From positions 248,001 through 312,000 of the forward strand of contig NZ_JAAMPU010000108.1 in the NCBI RefSeq assembly GCF_012911565.1: a stretch of 64,000 nt of DNA, read 5' to 3'. This DNA is from Flavobacterium silvaticum. Lineage in GTDB: Bacteria > Bacteroidota > Bacteroidia > Flavobacteriales > Flavobacteriaceae. Numbering within the stretch: the first letter of the stretch is position 1; the number at the start of each line of letters is the position of its first letter. The notes beneath the pieces were generated by a model. It made no database searches. It saw only the letters and a program-made list of their open reading frames with translations, and was not told the DNA's origin. Shown here one piece after another: positions 1 to 9,064 of this stretch. Made by a program: the position numbers and the translations under genes.

Positions 1-638
1 TCAGTGAATTCGTATTCCGCATTATTTTGACACAGGGATTGAATCGTCAGATCCGCAGAATGTGTGAATATCTGGATTACGAAGTTGAAAAGTTACAGCG
101 TGTCCGTATCATCAATATCAAACTTGACTTGCCATTGGGCCGTCATCGCGAACTGACCGACGCTGAAATCACGGAATTGCAGACGCTGATCGAGCCATCT
201 TCCATGACCGAAGAAGCGAGCCTGCCAAAAGTGGAAACGACTCGGGCAAAAGAATTCACCAAACGGGAACCACGTGAGAAATATCCGGCGAAACGGGATT
301 TCAAAAAACCGGATTCCGATGCTCCAAAACGTAATTTTTCAAGAAACGACACGCCTCGGGATGCATCGACCCCGAAAGATTACATCCGTCCAAAACGCAC
401 TGAAAATAGTGACGGAAGCCGTCCGAAATTCAACCGTGACGAAAAACCGCGTGATGTATCGGCACCGAAAGACTACAGTAAGCCTCGCCGCAATGAAGGC
501 GATAATGACCGCCAGAAATTCAAACGTGACGAATCAAAACCCCGTGACGAACAACGCCCAAAAACCTTTACAACTCCAAAGCGTTTTGAAATCATCAAAA
601 AAGACGATCCGCGTTACAAAGGCAAAGACGAGCTGTAA
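1..638 (+). CDS. rluF: 23S rRNA pseudouridine synthase RluF, 3' part
   Basis: The gene is cut by the left window edge and is readable in frame from base 3. The visible N-terminal part ([15 protein letters not shown], then [21 protein letters not shown]) is the conserved end of the RsuA/RluB/RluE/RluF catalytic domain. It matches RluF best, the enzyme that makes pseudouridine at position 2604 of 23S rRNA. After about 65 residues the protein becomes a roughly 140-residue hydrophilic tail rich in Lys, Arg, Asp and Pro. This tail has two clear copies and one partial copy of a ~30-residue unit around PRD.S.PKDY. Basic tails are common in this family and probably help RNA binding (inference). The catalytic Asp lies upstream of the window, so the subfamily assignment rests on the C-terminal part only. 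Confidence 0.85.
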   Translation, partial: SEFVFRIILTQGLNRQIRRMCEYLDYEVEKLQRVRIINIKLDLPLGRHRELTDAEITELQTLIEPSSMTEEASLPKVETTRAKEFTKREPREKYPAKRDFKKPDSDAPKRNFSRNDTPRDASTPKDYIRPKRTENSDGSRPKFNRDEKPRDVSAPKDYSKPRRNEGDNDRQKFKRDESKPRDEQRPKTFTTPKRFEIIKKDDPRYKGKDEL

Positions 639-689
639 GACAATATCCTACAGACAGTTCGCGTTCATGGGTTAATCAACCTGACCAAC

Positions 690-1148
690 ATGAACATCAA
701 GAAAACGGCCCTGATTGCTTTGGGCGCGACGGCCATAGCTGTGAGTTTCGGATTCGCCGGAATTATGGGCTTTCGGGCTTTTACCAAAAAAATATATACG
801 AACCGCAGTTGCGAATGGGCCAATATCGATCATATCGAATTAAGGGCACGCATAAACATTCCGGCCATACGCGATTGTGACTGCAATTATGACGATACGC
901 AAAAGCAAAAGACTTCCCTTTTCCATATCTCAACCGCCGTGGTCGATATGGACCAATATGTAAAGCGGAATCGGTTAAAGCTAAACCAACGCGCTGCCCA
1001 AAAAGCCACTGCGCTTTTCACCGATCCGGATTTGCGAAACGCTGAAAACCTGTATTTCCGATCCGGTTCATCGGCTTCACACGATTATGTCTTATTGCTG
1101 AACAAACAAACCGGAACACTCGGCGTACGCATCGATTATAAAGAATAA
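690..1148 (+). CDS. small membrane-anchored protein of unknown function
   Basis: This 152-residue protein has one N-terminal hydrophobic segment (about residues 7-28, ALIALGATAIAVSFGFAGIMG), which is an uncleaved anchor or signal peptide. A soluble ~120-residue part follows, with three cysteines, including a CDC pair near residue 65. I do not recognise the family. It starts 51 bases after rluF on the same strand and could be cotranscribed with it. The reading frame is clean and its codon use is like its neighbours, so it is probably a real gene. No function can be proposed from the sequence. Confidence 0.6.
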   Translation: MNIKKTALIALGATAIAVSFGFAGIMGFRAFTKKIYTNRSCEWANIDHIELRARINIPAIRDCDCNYDDTQKQKTSLFHISTAVVDMDQYVKRNRLKLNQRAAQKATALFTDPDLRNAENLYFRSGSSASHDYVLLLNKQTGTLGVRIDYKE

Positions 1149-1249
1149 TCCCATTTAAATATCATAGTCCCGAAACGGACAATCCTCAAAAGTAACAAGC
1201 TATGCTTGTCGCTAAAAACACACTATTGCACCAATATAACCCTTTTCCT

Positions 1250-1864
1250 ATGAATACGTTACTTAAATTTTCGGCTGTTTTAATTATTGTTGCTGTTGCG
1301 TTTGTTTCGTTACGGCTGACGGAAAAACCTGTGAAAAAACACGAAATCGAGGACGTTGCCAAACAACGGTTACAAAACAATGCGGCAAAAGCTTTGAAAT
1401 TCGTGACCGGAAAAAAAGACTACAATGATTCGTTGGTTTTTTTGATCGACATGAAAATTCCTATTCGTAAAAATCGATTCTTTGTGTATAATCTTAAACA
1501 GCAAAAAGTCGTTGATTTAGGTCTTGTCGCGCATGGAGACGGATCACATAAAGACAATGGTGACTTGGTTTTCAGCAACGTAAACAATTCCCATTGTACA
1601 TCGCTGGGTAAGTATTCAGTTGGGGTAAGCTATGTGGGAAAATATGGAAAATCATATAAACTTCACGGACTTGACGAGACAAACAGCAATGCATTCGACC
1701 GCAATATTGTACTGCATGCGTATGAAGACATGCCATCTGAAGAAAATACGGATCCGGTCTATTTAAGTTTCGGATGCCCGATGGTAAGCACCAAATTCTT
1801 TAAACGACTCGAGCCTATCATTGATTCATCTGATAAAAAAATCCTGTTGTGGATCTATTACTGA
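1250..1864 (+). CDS. L,D-transpeptidase-like (YkuD_2 type) envelope protein
   Basis: About 204 residues with an N-terminal hydrophobic segment (LLKFSAVLIIVAVAFVSL) that should export or anchor it. The body matches the murein L,D-transpeptidase catalytic-domain family. It has a strand with FLIDMKIPIRKNRFFVYNL, a conserved histidine in NIVLHAYED, and the nucleophile region YLSFGCPMVS with the cysteine. Such enzymes form or remodel 3-3 peptidoglycan cross-links or attach proteins to murein. I chose the ATG at 1250 because it places the hydrophobic segment at the N-terminus. An in-frame ATG at 1202 would add 16 polar residues. Its stop overlaps the convergent protease gene by 7 bases. A second family member sits at 28105-28488. 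Confidence 0.75.
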   Translation: MNTLLKFSAVLIIVAVAFVSLRLTEKPVKKHEIEDVAKQRLQNNAAKALKFVTGKKDYNDSLVFLIDMKIPIRKNRFFVYNLKQQKVVDLGLVAHGDGSHKDNGDLVFSNVNNSHCTSLGKYSVGVSYVGKYGKSYKLHGLDETNSNAFDRNIVLHAYEDMPSEENTDPVYLSFGCPMVSTKFFKRLEPIIDSSDKKILLWIYY

Positions 1865-3519
1865 CGGACGATGATCTTTTTGGAAGTAACCGCGTTTCCA
1901 TTGGTAATCTTCAGGATATACATACCGGAAGCGAGACCTGGAATAGCAATTTGATTTTGTGAACCAAGATTCGATTCAATGACTTTCTGGCCGGTAACCG
2001 TAAAGATTTCCGCTTTTGCTGAAGCTGAAAAAATACCGTGGACATTAACTGTTTCGTAAGCCGGATTCGGATAGACCGAAAACACGACTTCGTGTTCCGA
2101 CTTCAACCCTAATTGTTCCTGTAATGCCGTTATAGCCGCTTCCATATTTGGCAATGGACCAACGTTTCCGCCACTTCCCTGTGCGATTCCGGTGTCTTTC
2201 AACAAGGTACGGATATCTTGTGGAAGCATATAGGAACCTGTCTGCTCAAAATAATATTGCTGCAAAGCGACTACACAACCGGAAACCACCGGAGTCGCAG
2301 AACTGGTTCCGCTGAAAATGGTATACTGCTGATTATAATCGCCACCTATTTCGGCCGCATCACCGTATCCTGTCGCGTAGACATTGCTCGCCCAACCCTG
2401 GACATCGACGCGGCTGCCGTACGTACTGTATGAAATTTTATTGTGGCTTGTGTTAGGCGTTCCACCACCAACGATTATGGCTCCGCTGTCTCCGCGGTTC
2501 ATATAATTTTGGTAAAATGTAGCATCGAGGTTCTGGTTTCCGTTTCCTGCGGCGGCTACAATCGTAATTCCACTGTCGGTAGCTGCTTTGACCAAATCCC
2601 AGGAAACCTGATTGAATTCTTCCGGGACATAAGCCGTCGAGGTTTGGCCGCCTGTCTGCATTTCAAAAATGATAACGTCGCCCGCAACTGAATTTTCAAT
2701 CGATTGGCTTATGGCGAAAACACGATTATAGCCTGTTTCCTGCCATTCCGGAAACATCAGGAATTCAGCTGCATTGTATGACAATCCGGTGATTCCGTAG
2801 GTTCCGTTATCGGCACACATAATTCCGGTTACGGCAGTTCCATGATCTACGTAAGCCGGAGTCGCGTCAGATGAAATAGTCATGTCCGGTCCGAGCTGTA
2901 CTGCTGCCACGTCCACGAATTCCTCGTGTTGCTTGTTCATGCCGTATTCCACATCGCGTATCCTGATTCCCGTTCCTGTCAGTCCCATATCGTGTGCATA
3001 TTGCATGTTGACGCCAGGATCTGCTTCATAATACGTTTGGAGCGGACGGAAATCCGGCGTTGCCGGAGCGATATCTGCCGGAGGAACAATGGGTTGTTTC
3101 GATACCAGTTCACAATATCTTACGGCTGACAGGCGTTCGAGTTTTTCGGCAAGTGCCAATAATTCGGTATTATCGGCATTGGCCATATGGATTTTATAAA
3201 TTCCCCTCAATACGTGTACAGCCGATGCATTGCCCTTGAATCTTTTGGCATCGGCTTCCATTTCTGACAATTTCTGGTTATTGATGGCAATACCTTTTTC
3301 AAATGTAAACTGATATTCCGCCTGAAGCGATTCGAGTTCCGGAAACTGGTAAACGAGAGTTTGCGTCAGTGTGCCTGCAGAAAGTACATCACTTGGCTCA
3401 AATGCCACATACAAATCATGCATGGCATCAGGTTTTTGCAAATGAAATTGTCCCTTGCGGTTTTGCGTGAAACCGATAACCGAAACCAACAGGATAATGG
3501 GAAGTAGAATTCTATTCAT
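1858..3519 (-). CDS. secreted S8 subtilisin-like serine protease with T9SS type A sorting domain
   Basis: A 553-residue protein with a signal peptide (MNRILLPIILLVSVIGFTQ) and a peptidase S8 domain. The likely catalytic triad is Asp189 (in RIRDVEYG), His226 (in DHGTAVTG) and Ser406 (in SGTSSATP), with the oxyanion Asn326 in AAAGNGN. The last ~75 residues form a type A sorting domain (VYPNPAYETVNV ... GMYILKI ... KKIIV). The protein should therefore cross the outer membrane through the type IX system and be released or surface-attached, acting as an extracellular protease. The N-terminal ~170 residues may be a propeptide (inference). I chose the internal ATG at 3519 because the signal peptide begins there; the frame stays open 14 codons upstream. 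It lies downstream of folD on the same strand, behind a terminator. Confidence 0.9.
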   Translation of the reverse strand: MNRILLPIILLVSVIGFTQNRKGQFHLQKPDAMHDLYVAFEPSDVLSAGTLTQTLVYQFPELESLQAEYQFTFEKGIAINNQKLSEMEADAKRFKGNASAVHVLRGIYKIHMANADNTELLALAEKLERLSAVRYCELVSKQPIVPPADIAPATPDFRPLQTYYEADPGVNMQYAHDMGLTGTGIRIRDVEYGMNKQHEEFVDVAAVQLGPDMTISSDATPAYVDHGTAVTGIMCADNGTYGITGLSYNAAEFLMFPEWQETGYNRVFAISQSIENSVAGDVIIFEMQTGGQTSTAYVPEEFNQVSWDLVKAATDSGITIVAAAGNGNQNLDATFYQNYMNRGDSGAIIVGGGTPNTSHNKISYSTYGSRVDVQGWASNVYATGYGDAAEIGGDYNQQYTIFSGTSSATPVVSGCVVALQQYYFEQTGSYMLPQDIRTLLKDTGIAQGSGGNVGPLPNMEAAITALQEQLGLKSEHEVVFSVYPNPAYETVNVHGIFSASAKAEIFTVTGQKVIESNLGSQNQIAIPGLASGMYILKITNGNAVTSKKIIVRQ

Positions 3520-3602
3520 AGCATTAAAAATGAAAGCGTTGCTTTGCGGCAAATGTAACAATTTACCTTTTCCAATGGTCGGGAGGCGAAAATTTTAGGA
3601 TA

Positions 3603-3627
3603 TAAAAAAAGACCCGATTGGGCCTTT
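3603..3627 (-). terminator. intrinsic terminator after folD
   Basis: On the minus strand AAAGGCCC and GGGTCTTT pair around a short AATC-type loop with one G-U pair. A run of T residues follows. It begins 7 bases past the folD stop. Confidence 0.75.
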
Positions 3628-3633
3628 AATCTA

Positions 3634-4521
3634 TTACTTTTTCAATTCGCGTTTCTGTTCGCGCGCCAGTAAGGTGTTCTTGAGCAGCATGGCAATTGTC
3701 ATGGGTCCGACGCCACCCGGAACCGGCGTGATGTAAGACGCTTTTTTACTCACGTTTTCAAAATCCACATCGCCGGTAATTTTATAGCCTTTTTCCGAAG
3801 TTTCATCGGCGACGCGCGTGATGCCAACGTCTATTACGACTACATCGTCCTTAACCATTTCGGCTTTGAGGTAATTCGGGACGCCGAGGGCAGAGATAAT
3901 GATATCGGCCTGAGTGGTAATCTGAGCAATGTTTTTAGTATAGCTGTGCGTCAATGTAACCGTCGAGTTTCCGGGAAAGCCTTTTCGCCCCATCAGAATA
4001 CTCATAGGTCTTCCAACTATATGGCTTCGGCCGATTACAACAGTATGCTTTCCTTTGGTTTCAACGCCGTAACGTTCGAGAAGTTCCAATATCCCGAACG
4101 GAGTCGCAGGAATAAACGTACTCATATCAAGTGCCATCTTACCGAAATTCTCCGGATGGAAACCGTCAACATCCTTAGACGGATCAATCGCCATGATGAC
4201 TTTTTGCGTATCGATTTGTTCCGGAAGCGGCAATTGCACGATGAATCCGTCTATATTGTCATCTTCGTTGAGTTCCTTGATTTTTTTGAGCAATTCGGTC
4301 TCGGAAGTCGTGCTTGGCATCTTGACCAGCGTCGATTCAAACCCGACCATTTCACAGGCCTTCACTTTGCTTCCTACATAGGTCAGGCTCGCGCCATCAT
4401 TACCGACGATTACAGCTGCCAGATGCGGCACTTTTTCACCGTTGGCTTTCATTTTGGCAACTTCAGCCGCTATTTCGTTTTTGATGTCAGAGGAGACTTT
4501 TTTTCCGTCGAGAAGATTCAT
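3634..4521 (-). CDS. folD: bifunctional methylenetetrahydrofolate dehydrogenase / cyclohydrolase FolD
   Basis: A 295-residue cytosolic enzyme that interconverts 5,10-methylene-THF, 5,10-methenyl-THF and 10-formyl-THF, supplying one-carbon units for purine and formyl-Met synthesis. Diagnostic segments are YVGSKVKACEMVGF (catalytic Lys in YxxxK), DGFIVQLPLP, the Rossmann nucleotide-binding stretch VVIGRSHIVGRPMSILM, and the C-terminal PVPGGVGPMTIAMLL. Length is normal for the family. The start was set at the ATG at 4521 (MNLLDGKKVS); a longer frame upstream has no family similarity. It lies just downstream of ffh on the same strand, but a terminator hairpin separates them. Confidence 0.97.
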   Translation of the reverse strand: MNLLDGKKVSSDIKNEIAAEVAKMKANGEKVPHLAAVIVGNDGASLTYVGSKVKACEMVGFESTLVKMPSTTSETELLKKIKELNEDDNIDGFIVQLPLPEQIDTQKVIMAIDPSKDVDGFHPENFGKMALDMSTFIPATPFGILELLERYGVETKGKHTVVIGRSHIVGRPMSILMGRKGFPGNSTVTLTHSYTKNIAQITTQADIIISALGVPNYLKAEMVKDDVVVIDVGITRVADETSEKGYKITGDVDFENVSKKASYITPVPGGVGPMTIAMLLKNTLLAREQKRELKK

Positions 4522-4550
4522 ATGTAGTTGTTTGTTTTTAAAATCTGTAA

Positions 4551-4578
4551 ATAAAAAAGACGCGTTCACACACGTCTT
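4551..4578 (-). terminator. intrinsic terminator between ffh and folD
   Basis: Read on the minus strand, AAGACG and CGTCTT pair around a ~10-base loop, followed by a T run. The hairpin starts 7 bases after the ffh stop. Confidence 0.7.
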
Positions 4579-4584
4579 ACTGCT

Positions 4585-5922
4585 TTACCTCATTCCAGGC
4601 ATCTTACCCATCATCTTCATCATTTGCTTCCCGCCCGGGCCTTGCATCATCTTCATCATCTTGCTCATCTGGTCGAATTGCTTCATGAGTTGGTTTACCT
4701 GCTCTATTTTGGTGCCCGATCCTTTGGCGATACGGTTTTTGCGTTTTACATCTATAATGGACGGCTTGCTTCTTTCTTTTGGTGTCATCGCGTAAATGAT
4801 CGCCTCGATATGCTTGAACGCATCATCTTCGATCTCTACATCTTTCATGGCTTTAGAAGCGCCGGGTATCATGCCGACGAGGTCTTTCATGTTACCCATT
4901 TTCTTGACCTGTTGAATCTGGGTAAGGAAATCGTCGAACCCGAATTCATTCTTCGCGATTTTCTTCTGGAGTTTACGCGCTTCTTCTTCATCGAATTGTT
5001 CCTGTGCGCGTTCCACAAGCGAAACTACGTCGCCCATTCCGAGAATCCTGTCGGCCATACGGGACGGATAGAATACATCAATGGCCTCCATCTTTTCGCC
5101 TGTTCCGACGAATTTGATTGGTTTGTTGACTACGGATTTTATCGTCAGGGCCGCACCACCACGCGTATCACCGTCGAGTTTCGTCAGGATGACACCGTCG
5201 AAGTTGAGCCTGTCATTGAACGCTTTCGCCGTGTTGACAGCATCCTGTCCGGTCATCGAATCGACTACGAACAACGTTTCCTGTGGCTGTAACGCTTTGT
5301 GGACGTTAGCGATTTCGGTCATCATTTCTTCATCGACAGCCAAACGGCCGGCCGTATCGACAATCACGACATTGAATCCGTTTGCCTTTGCGTGCTTGAC
5401 ACCGTTGAGTGCAATTTCGACCGGATTTTTGTTCTCCGGTTCCGAATAGACTTCAATACCAATCGAATCCCCGACCACATGCAGCTGGTTAATCGCCGCC
5501 GGACGATACACGTCACACGCAACCAAAAGCGGCTTCTTGTTTTTCTTGGTCTTGAGGTAGTTGGCAAGTTTTCCGGAAAATGTCGTCTTACCTGAACCTT
5601 GCAGACCGGACATCAAAATAACCGTCGGGTTTCCTGAAAGGTTGATTCCGGCTACGTCGCCACCCATAAGTTCCGTGAGCTCATCTTTGACAAGCTTGAC
5701 CATCAATTGACCCGGCTGAAGTGTGGTAAGTACGTTCTCACCTATTGCCTTGTCCTTGACACGGGTCGTGAAATCTTTGGCAATCTTGAAGTTGACGTCG
5801 GCATCGAGCAACGCACGACGGACTTCTTTAAGGGTTTCGGCTACGTTGATCTCGGTAATCTTACCGTGGCCTTTAAGGATATGGAATGCTTTATCGAGCT
5901 TATCGGATAAATTATCGAACAT
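4585..5922 (-). CDS. ffh: signal recognition particle GTPase Ffh
   Basis: A 445-residue SRP54 homologue that binds 4.5S RNA and nascent signal sequences and docks with FtsY for cotranslational membrane targeting. The order is: N domain (residues 1-90); G domain with P-loop GLQGSGKTT, DVYRPAAINQL, DTAGR, and TKLDGDTRGGAAL; then a methionine-rich M domain ending in MMKMMGKMPGMR. The ATG at 5922 (MFDNLSDKLDKAF) matches the family start. It is complete with no unusual features. Confidence 0.98.
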   Translation of the reverse strand: MFDNLSDKLDKAFHILKGHGKITEINVAETLKEVRRALLDADVNFKIAKDFTTRVKDKAIGENVLTTLQPGQLMVKLVKDELTELMGGDVAGINLSGNPTVILMSGLQGSGKTTFSGKLANYLKTKKNKKPLLVACDVYRPAAINQLHVVGDSIGIEVYSEPENKNPVEIALNGVKHAKANGFNVVIVDTAGRLAVDEEMMTEIANVHKALQPQETLFVVDSMTGQDAVNTAKAFNDRLNFDGVILTKLDGDTRGGAALTIKSVVNKPIKFVGTGEKMEAIDVFYPSRMADRILGMGDVVSLVERAQEQFDEEEARKLQKKIAKNEFGFDDFLTQIQQVKKMGNMKDLVGMIPGASKAMKDVEIEDDAFKHIEAIIYAMTPKERSKPSIIDVKRKNRIAKGSGTKIEQVNQLMKQFDQMSKMMKMMQGPGGKQMMKMMGKMPGMR

Positions 5923-6154
5923 AAGATAAAAATGAAGCTGCAAATATACAAAAGAAGGCGCAGCAATCAAGCGCTGTTTGCAATAGGATTGAGGTTTCCT
6001 AATTCTAATTCATATGGCGGTTTTACTCAATAGCTTCTCATTTCAAGTAAGCGGAATTCTACTTTTACCCAAGGTGAACGATTTTTCTGACCCAGAACAG
6101 AAGTATCGTGAATTAAGAAATTCCATTATAAAAAATCACGAATATCTGCCAGAC

Positions 6155-6676
6155 ATGAAAAAAATCATTTTCATTTTAACACTACTGTTTACTTTTTTTG
6201 GGAGTTATAGCCAGCAAACGGATGTATTCGATATTGCCCGAAAAGGCACCGTTGAACAAATGCGGACGTTATATGAAAAAACACCCGAAATCATCAATTC
6301 GGTAAATGATAAAAAATCGAGTCCGCTTATCCTTTCCACTTACCTTGGGAACACAGCCGTCGCTTTGTTTTTGGCAGATAAAGTCAAAAACATCGATTAC
6401 AACAGCGGTTATGGAACGGCTGTGATGGCAGCCGTAATGTCTGCAGATATAGCCGTTCTCCAAAAACTGATTTCGCTTAAAGCCAATCTCAATCTTACCG
6501 ACGTACATGGAAAAACCGCTTTGATGTATGCTGTTTTCTTCAACAAAAATGAGATTGCCCAACTGCTGGTAAAATCAGGTGCCGATAAAAACCTCAAGGA
6601 CAAAGACGGAAAAAGTGCCCTCGATATCGCCCAATACAACAAGAACACCGACCTGATAATTCTGCTCGATCAATAA
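6155..6676 (+). CDS. exported ankyrin-repeat protein
   Basis: A 173-residue protein. An N-terminal signal peptide (MKKIIFILTLLFTFFGSYSQ) is followed by about four ankyrin repeats. The clearest is HGKTALMYAVFFNKNEIAQLLVKSGAD.N...KDGKSALDIA near the C-terminus. Ankyrin repeats bind proteins; here the domain should face the periplasm. No partner is evident: it ends 9 bases before the next operon and may be its first gene. The frame is open to 6014, but the signal peptide places the start at 6155. Confidence 0.8.
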   Translation: MKKIIFILTLLFTFFGSYSQQTDVFDIARKGTVEQMRTLYEKTPEIINSVNDKKSSPLILSTYLGNTAVALFLADKVKNIDYNSGYGTAVMAAVMSADIAVLQKLISLKANLNLTDVHGKTALMYAVFFNKNEIAQLLVKSGADKNLKDKDGKSALDIAQYNKNTDLIILLDQ

Positions 6677-6685
6677 AACACAGCT

Positions 6686-7447
6686 ATGAAAAAGATCTGC
6701 CTTAACATCGTCCTCGCTATTCCGACATTATTGATGGCACAACAAAAAACCACGGGAGTCGTACCCCTGATCAATGCCATGACCGCAAAAATCGATATGG
6801 ACCAACCTACTTCTACGGTCACACTTACTTTGACCGGGCCGTCCAATCGGTTTTTTGCGCTTGGCTTCAACGCGACCCAAATGTCGGCCAATACGGATTG
6901 TGTCGTGATGACAAGCGCCACAATCTTGTCTGATATGAAACTTCCCGGCGGTCATTTCGCCCCTGCGGCAGATGCGGTAAATAACTGGACTATCCAAAGC
7001 AACACCACTTCCGGCACTACAAGAACCGTGATTGCTACCCGTCCATTTGTGGCAGAAACTTCCGATTTTACTTTTACCTATGCCATGACATCCATCAACC
7101 TGATTTTTTCACACCGCAATACATCGGGATATACGCTCAACGGGCACGGTGATAATTTCGGGAACCTGAACGCTCCGTTTACGAATGTTTTGGGAGGTGA
7201 AGACTTTAACCTGTTAAGTTCTGTCACCATCAGCCCGAATCCATCGACAGGAATTTTTATGATTTCAAAAAATGAACGGACGCCAATTTCAGCCCTGAAC
7301 GTATATGACATCAACGCTAAACTCGTAAAAAGCCTAAGCTATCAGGAGAATCAATCCGTGGATTTGACAGGTTTGAATCCAGGTCTTTATTTTCTTGAGA
7401 TTTCGAACGAATCAGATAAAACCGTCAGGAAAATCCTTATCGAATAA
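6686..7447 (+). CDS. DOMON-like domain protein with T9SS type A sorting signal
   Basis: A 253-residue secreted protein. The signal peptide ends near residue 19 (LLMAQQ). Residues ~25-165 resemble the DOMON fold: a RFFALGFN strand, a NNW motif near residues 99-101, an ATR strand and a late NGHGDNFG. In DOMON haem proteins such as the cellobiose dehydrogenase cytochrome, a Met early in the domain and a His late in it ligate haem b; Met66 and His154 sit at comparable places here. The C-terminal ~75 residues are a T9SS type A sorting domain (ISPNPSTGIF ... GLYFLEIS ... VRKILIE). It opens a run of five more envelope genes with gaps of 1-101 bases. The DOMON call is by pattern, not by search. Confidence 0.7.
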   Translation: MKKICLNIVLAIPTLLMAQQKTTGVVPLINAMTAKIDMDQPTSTVTLTLTGPSNRFFALGFNATQMSANTDCVVMTSATILSDMKLPGGHFAPAADAVNNWTIQSNTTSGTTRTVIATRPFVAETSDFTFTYAMTSINLIFSHRNTSGYTLNGHGDNFGNLNAPFTNVLGGEDFNLLSSVTISPNPSTGIFMISKNERTPISALNVYDINAKLVKSLSYQENQSVDLTGLNPGLYFLEISNESDKTVRKILIE

Positions 7448-7448
7448 T

Positions 7449-7847
7449 ATGAATAGAAGAACATTGTTACTGCTGATTGGCTTACTGCTTGTCGTACTTG
7501 CCGGCGCAACAGGCTATTATTATATGATGAACGGAGGCCGGCGCGACATTGCATCCGAAGAATCGGCATATTCCATATCACCCGAAACCTTATTGGCCGA
7601 ATTCACCACTAATGCCAATGAAGCCAATAAAAAATACCTCGAAAAACCTATTTCCGTCAGCGGAACCATTACTGCAATCAATACGCTTGATGTAACTGTT
7701 GGCGGAAACGTCATCTGCAGTTTCAGCACAGCGCCAAACCTGAAAACAGGTGCCAAAATAACCATAAAAGGCCGTGTGGTGGGTTATGACGATTTAATGA
7801 ACGAAATACGACTTGACCAATGCGCACTAGAAAACCAACAACCATGA
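7449..7847 (+). CDS. membrane-anchored OB-fold (tRNA_anti-like) protein
   Basis: A 132-residue protein with an N-terminal transmembrane anchor (TLLLLIGLLLVVLAGATGYYY). An OB-fold domain of the tRNA_anti-like family covers residues ~45-130 (KPISVSGTITAI ... ITIKGRVVGYDD ... IRLDQC). Such exported OB-folds are common in Bacteroidota and their ligand is unknown; the family name does not imply tRNA binding. The ATG comes directly after the preceding stop (one base between), and its own stop overlaps the next start in an ATGA, so it is surely cotranscribed with its neighbours. Confidence 0.75.
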   Translation: MNRRTLLLLIGLLLVVLAGATGYYYMMNGGRRDIASEESAYSISPETLLAEFTTNANEANKKYLEKPISVSGTITAINTLDVTVGGNVICSFSTAPNLKTGAKITIKGRVVGYDDLMNEIRLDQCALENQQP

Positions 7848-8698
7848 AGCACCGGATTCTGCTGATACTACTATTATTCAATTTCGCAGCTTTTGCACAG
7901 GAAGACTTGCTGCAACAACTCGACACCGTGAAACCGGCTGAAAAGCAAGTCGAAATCGCCGCATTCAAAGCACTGCAGATTGGCAATATGCAATCGACGA
8001 AACTCACGGCAAAAGGCGAATGGTATGTAATCATTTCGCACCGGTTCGGGGACTTGACCCAGGGCTTCGATAATTTCTTCGGATTGGACGATGCCAATAC
8101 TAAACTCGGGGCGATTTATGGGATTACCGATTGGCTTTCGGTTGCAGCGACTCGTCATACGGCCGGAAAGGTTTATGAACTCGCCGTGAAGTATCGGTTT
8201 GCGAGCCAAAAGATTGATGGTTTTCCGGTAACGATCGTGGGCTACAATACTATGGACATCAATTCCGAACTCGATACGGATGTGTATCCGAACCTCAAAT
8301 CGAGCCAACGGTTCGCCTATTCGACCCAATTGCTGATCTCACGAAAAGTAAGCGAAAAGCTTTCGTTTGAAGTTGCGCCAATGTTCATCTACAAAAACCT
8401 GTATGATCCTACAATCGAAAACCAGAAGCAATTCGTAATTGGAACCGGCGGACGCTGGAAAGTCGCCAAACGCATCAGCATCAACCTCGAATACGGCTGG
8501 CAAATCGACAATCCGTATTGTTCCATCACACACAATCCGCTCACGGCTGGAATCGATATTGAAACCGGCGGACATGTGTTCCAGCTCGTTTTCTCAAATA
8601 CGCAGCTCATGAACGATGTGGGTGTTTTTGCAAATCCGGCTTCCAAACTCGACGGTGGCGGAATTTTCTTTGGATTCAATATGTACCGTGTTTTTTAA
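7844..8698 (+). CDS. DUF5777 family outer-membrane beta-barrel protein
   Basis: A 284-residue protein with a signal peptide (MKHRILLILLLFNFAAFAQ). The body follows the DUF5777 pattern: a conserved opening (KLTAKGEWYVIISHRFG, then FFGLDDANTKLGAIYGITDW) and alternating aromatic strands ending in GGGIFFGFNMYRVF, as expected for an outer-membrane barrel. The function of the family is not known. The start overlaps the stop of the OB-fold gene (ATGA), and the cytochrome lipoprotein follows after 8 bases, so its role is probably tied to this operon (inference). Confidence 0.8.
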   Translation: MKHRILLILLLFNFAAFAQEDLLQQLDTVKPAEKQVEIAAFKALQIGNMQSTKLTAKGEWYVIISHRFGDLTQGFDNFFGLDDANTKLGAIYGITDWLSVAATRHTAGKVYELAVKYRFASQKIDGFPVTIVGYNTMDINSELDTDVYPNLKSSQRFAYSTQLLISRKVSEKLSFEVAPMFIYKNLYDPTIENQKQFVIGTGGRWKVAKRISINLEYGWQIDNPYCSITHNPLTAGIDIETGGHVFQLVFSNTQLMNDVGVFANPASKLDGGGIFFGFNMYRVF

Positions 8699-8706
8699 AT
8701 CGTACC

Positions 8707-9054
8707 ATGAAAAAAATCAGCATTATACTTACAGCAATCGGAATAGTGGCATTTATGGGTTGTGATCCGGCGACTTACGAAGACATTTCCCCGGAAGTTC
8801 CGGAAGTCGTCACCTATTCGGCCAACGTCAGACCCATCATAGAAAACAGCTGCCTCAGTTGCCACAGCGTCGCAACGGACAATCAGGAACCGAATCTTGA
8901 AACCTACGAAAACGTAAAGCATGCGGTGGAAGAACACGGGTTGCTCGACCAGATCGCGGCTCCGTCAGGCCAGGGAATGCCTCAGGATTTACGGTTGCCG
9001 CAGCCGCAGATTGACCTTATTACCATTTGGGCCCAAACCGGCTTCAACCCTTAA
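8707..9054 (+). CDS. mono-haem cytochrome c lipoprotein
   Basis: A 115-residue lipoprotein with a lipobox Cys at 19 (AFMGC). A single c-type haem site, C49-x-x-C52-H53 (SCLSCHS), is followed by a plausible axial Met91 in GQGMPQD. The layout is that of a short class I cytochrome c domain of the kind annotated as cytochrome c in flavobacterial lipoproteins. It would transfer electrons at the periplasmic face of a membrane. It lies 8 bases after the DUF5777 barrel and 10 bases before yceI, in one operon. Confidence 0.82.
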   Translation: MKKISIILTAIGIVAFMGCDPATYEDISPEVPEVVTYSANVRPIIENSCLSCHSVATDNQEPNLETYENVKHAVEEHGLLDQIAAPSGQGMPQDLRLPQPQIDLITIWAQTGFNP

Positions 9055-9064
9055 AATATCAGTT

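Noticed and set aside
1202..1864. Earlier start (ATG at 1202) for the L,D-transpeptidase-like gene
   Set aside because: It would put 16 polar residues before the hydrophobic export segment; 1250 fits better, though 1202 is not excluded.
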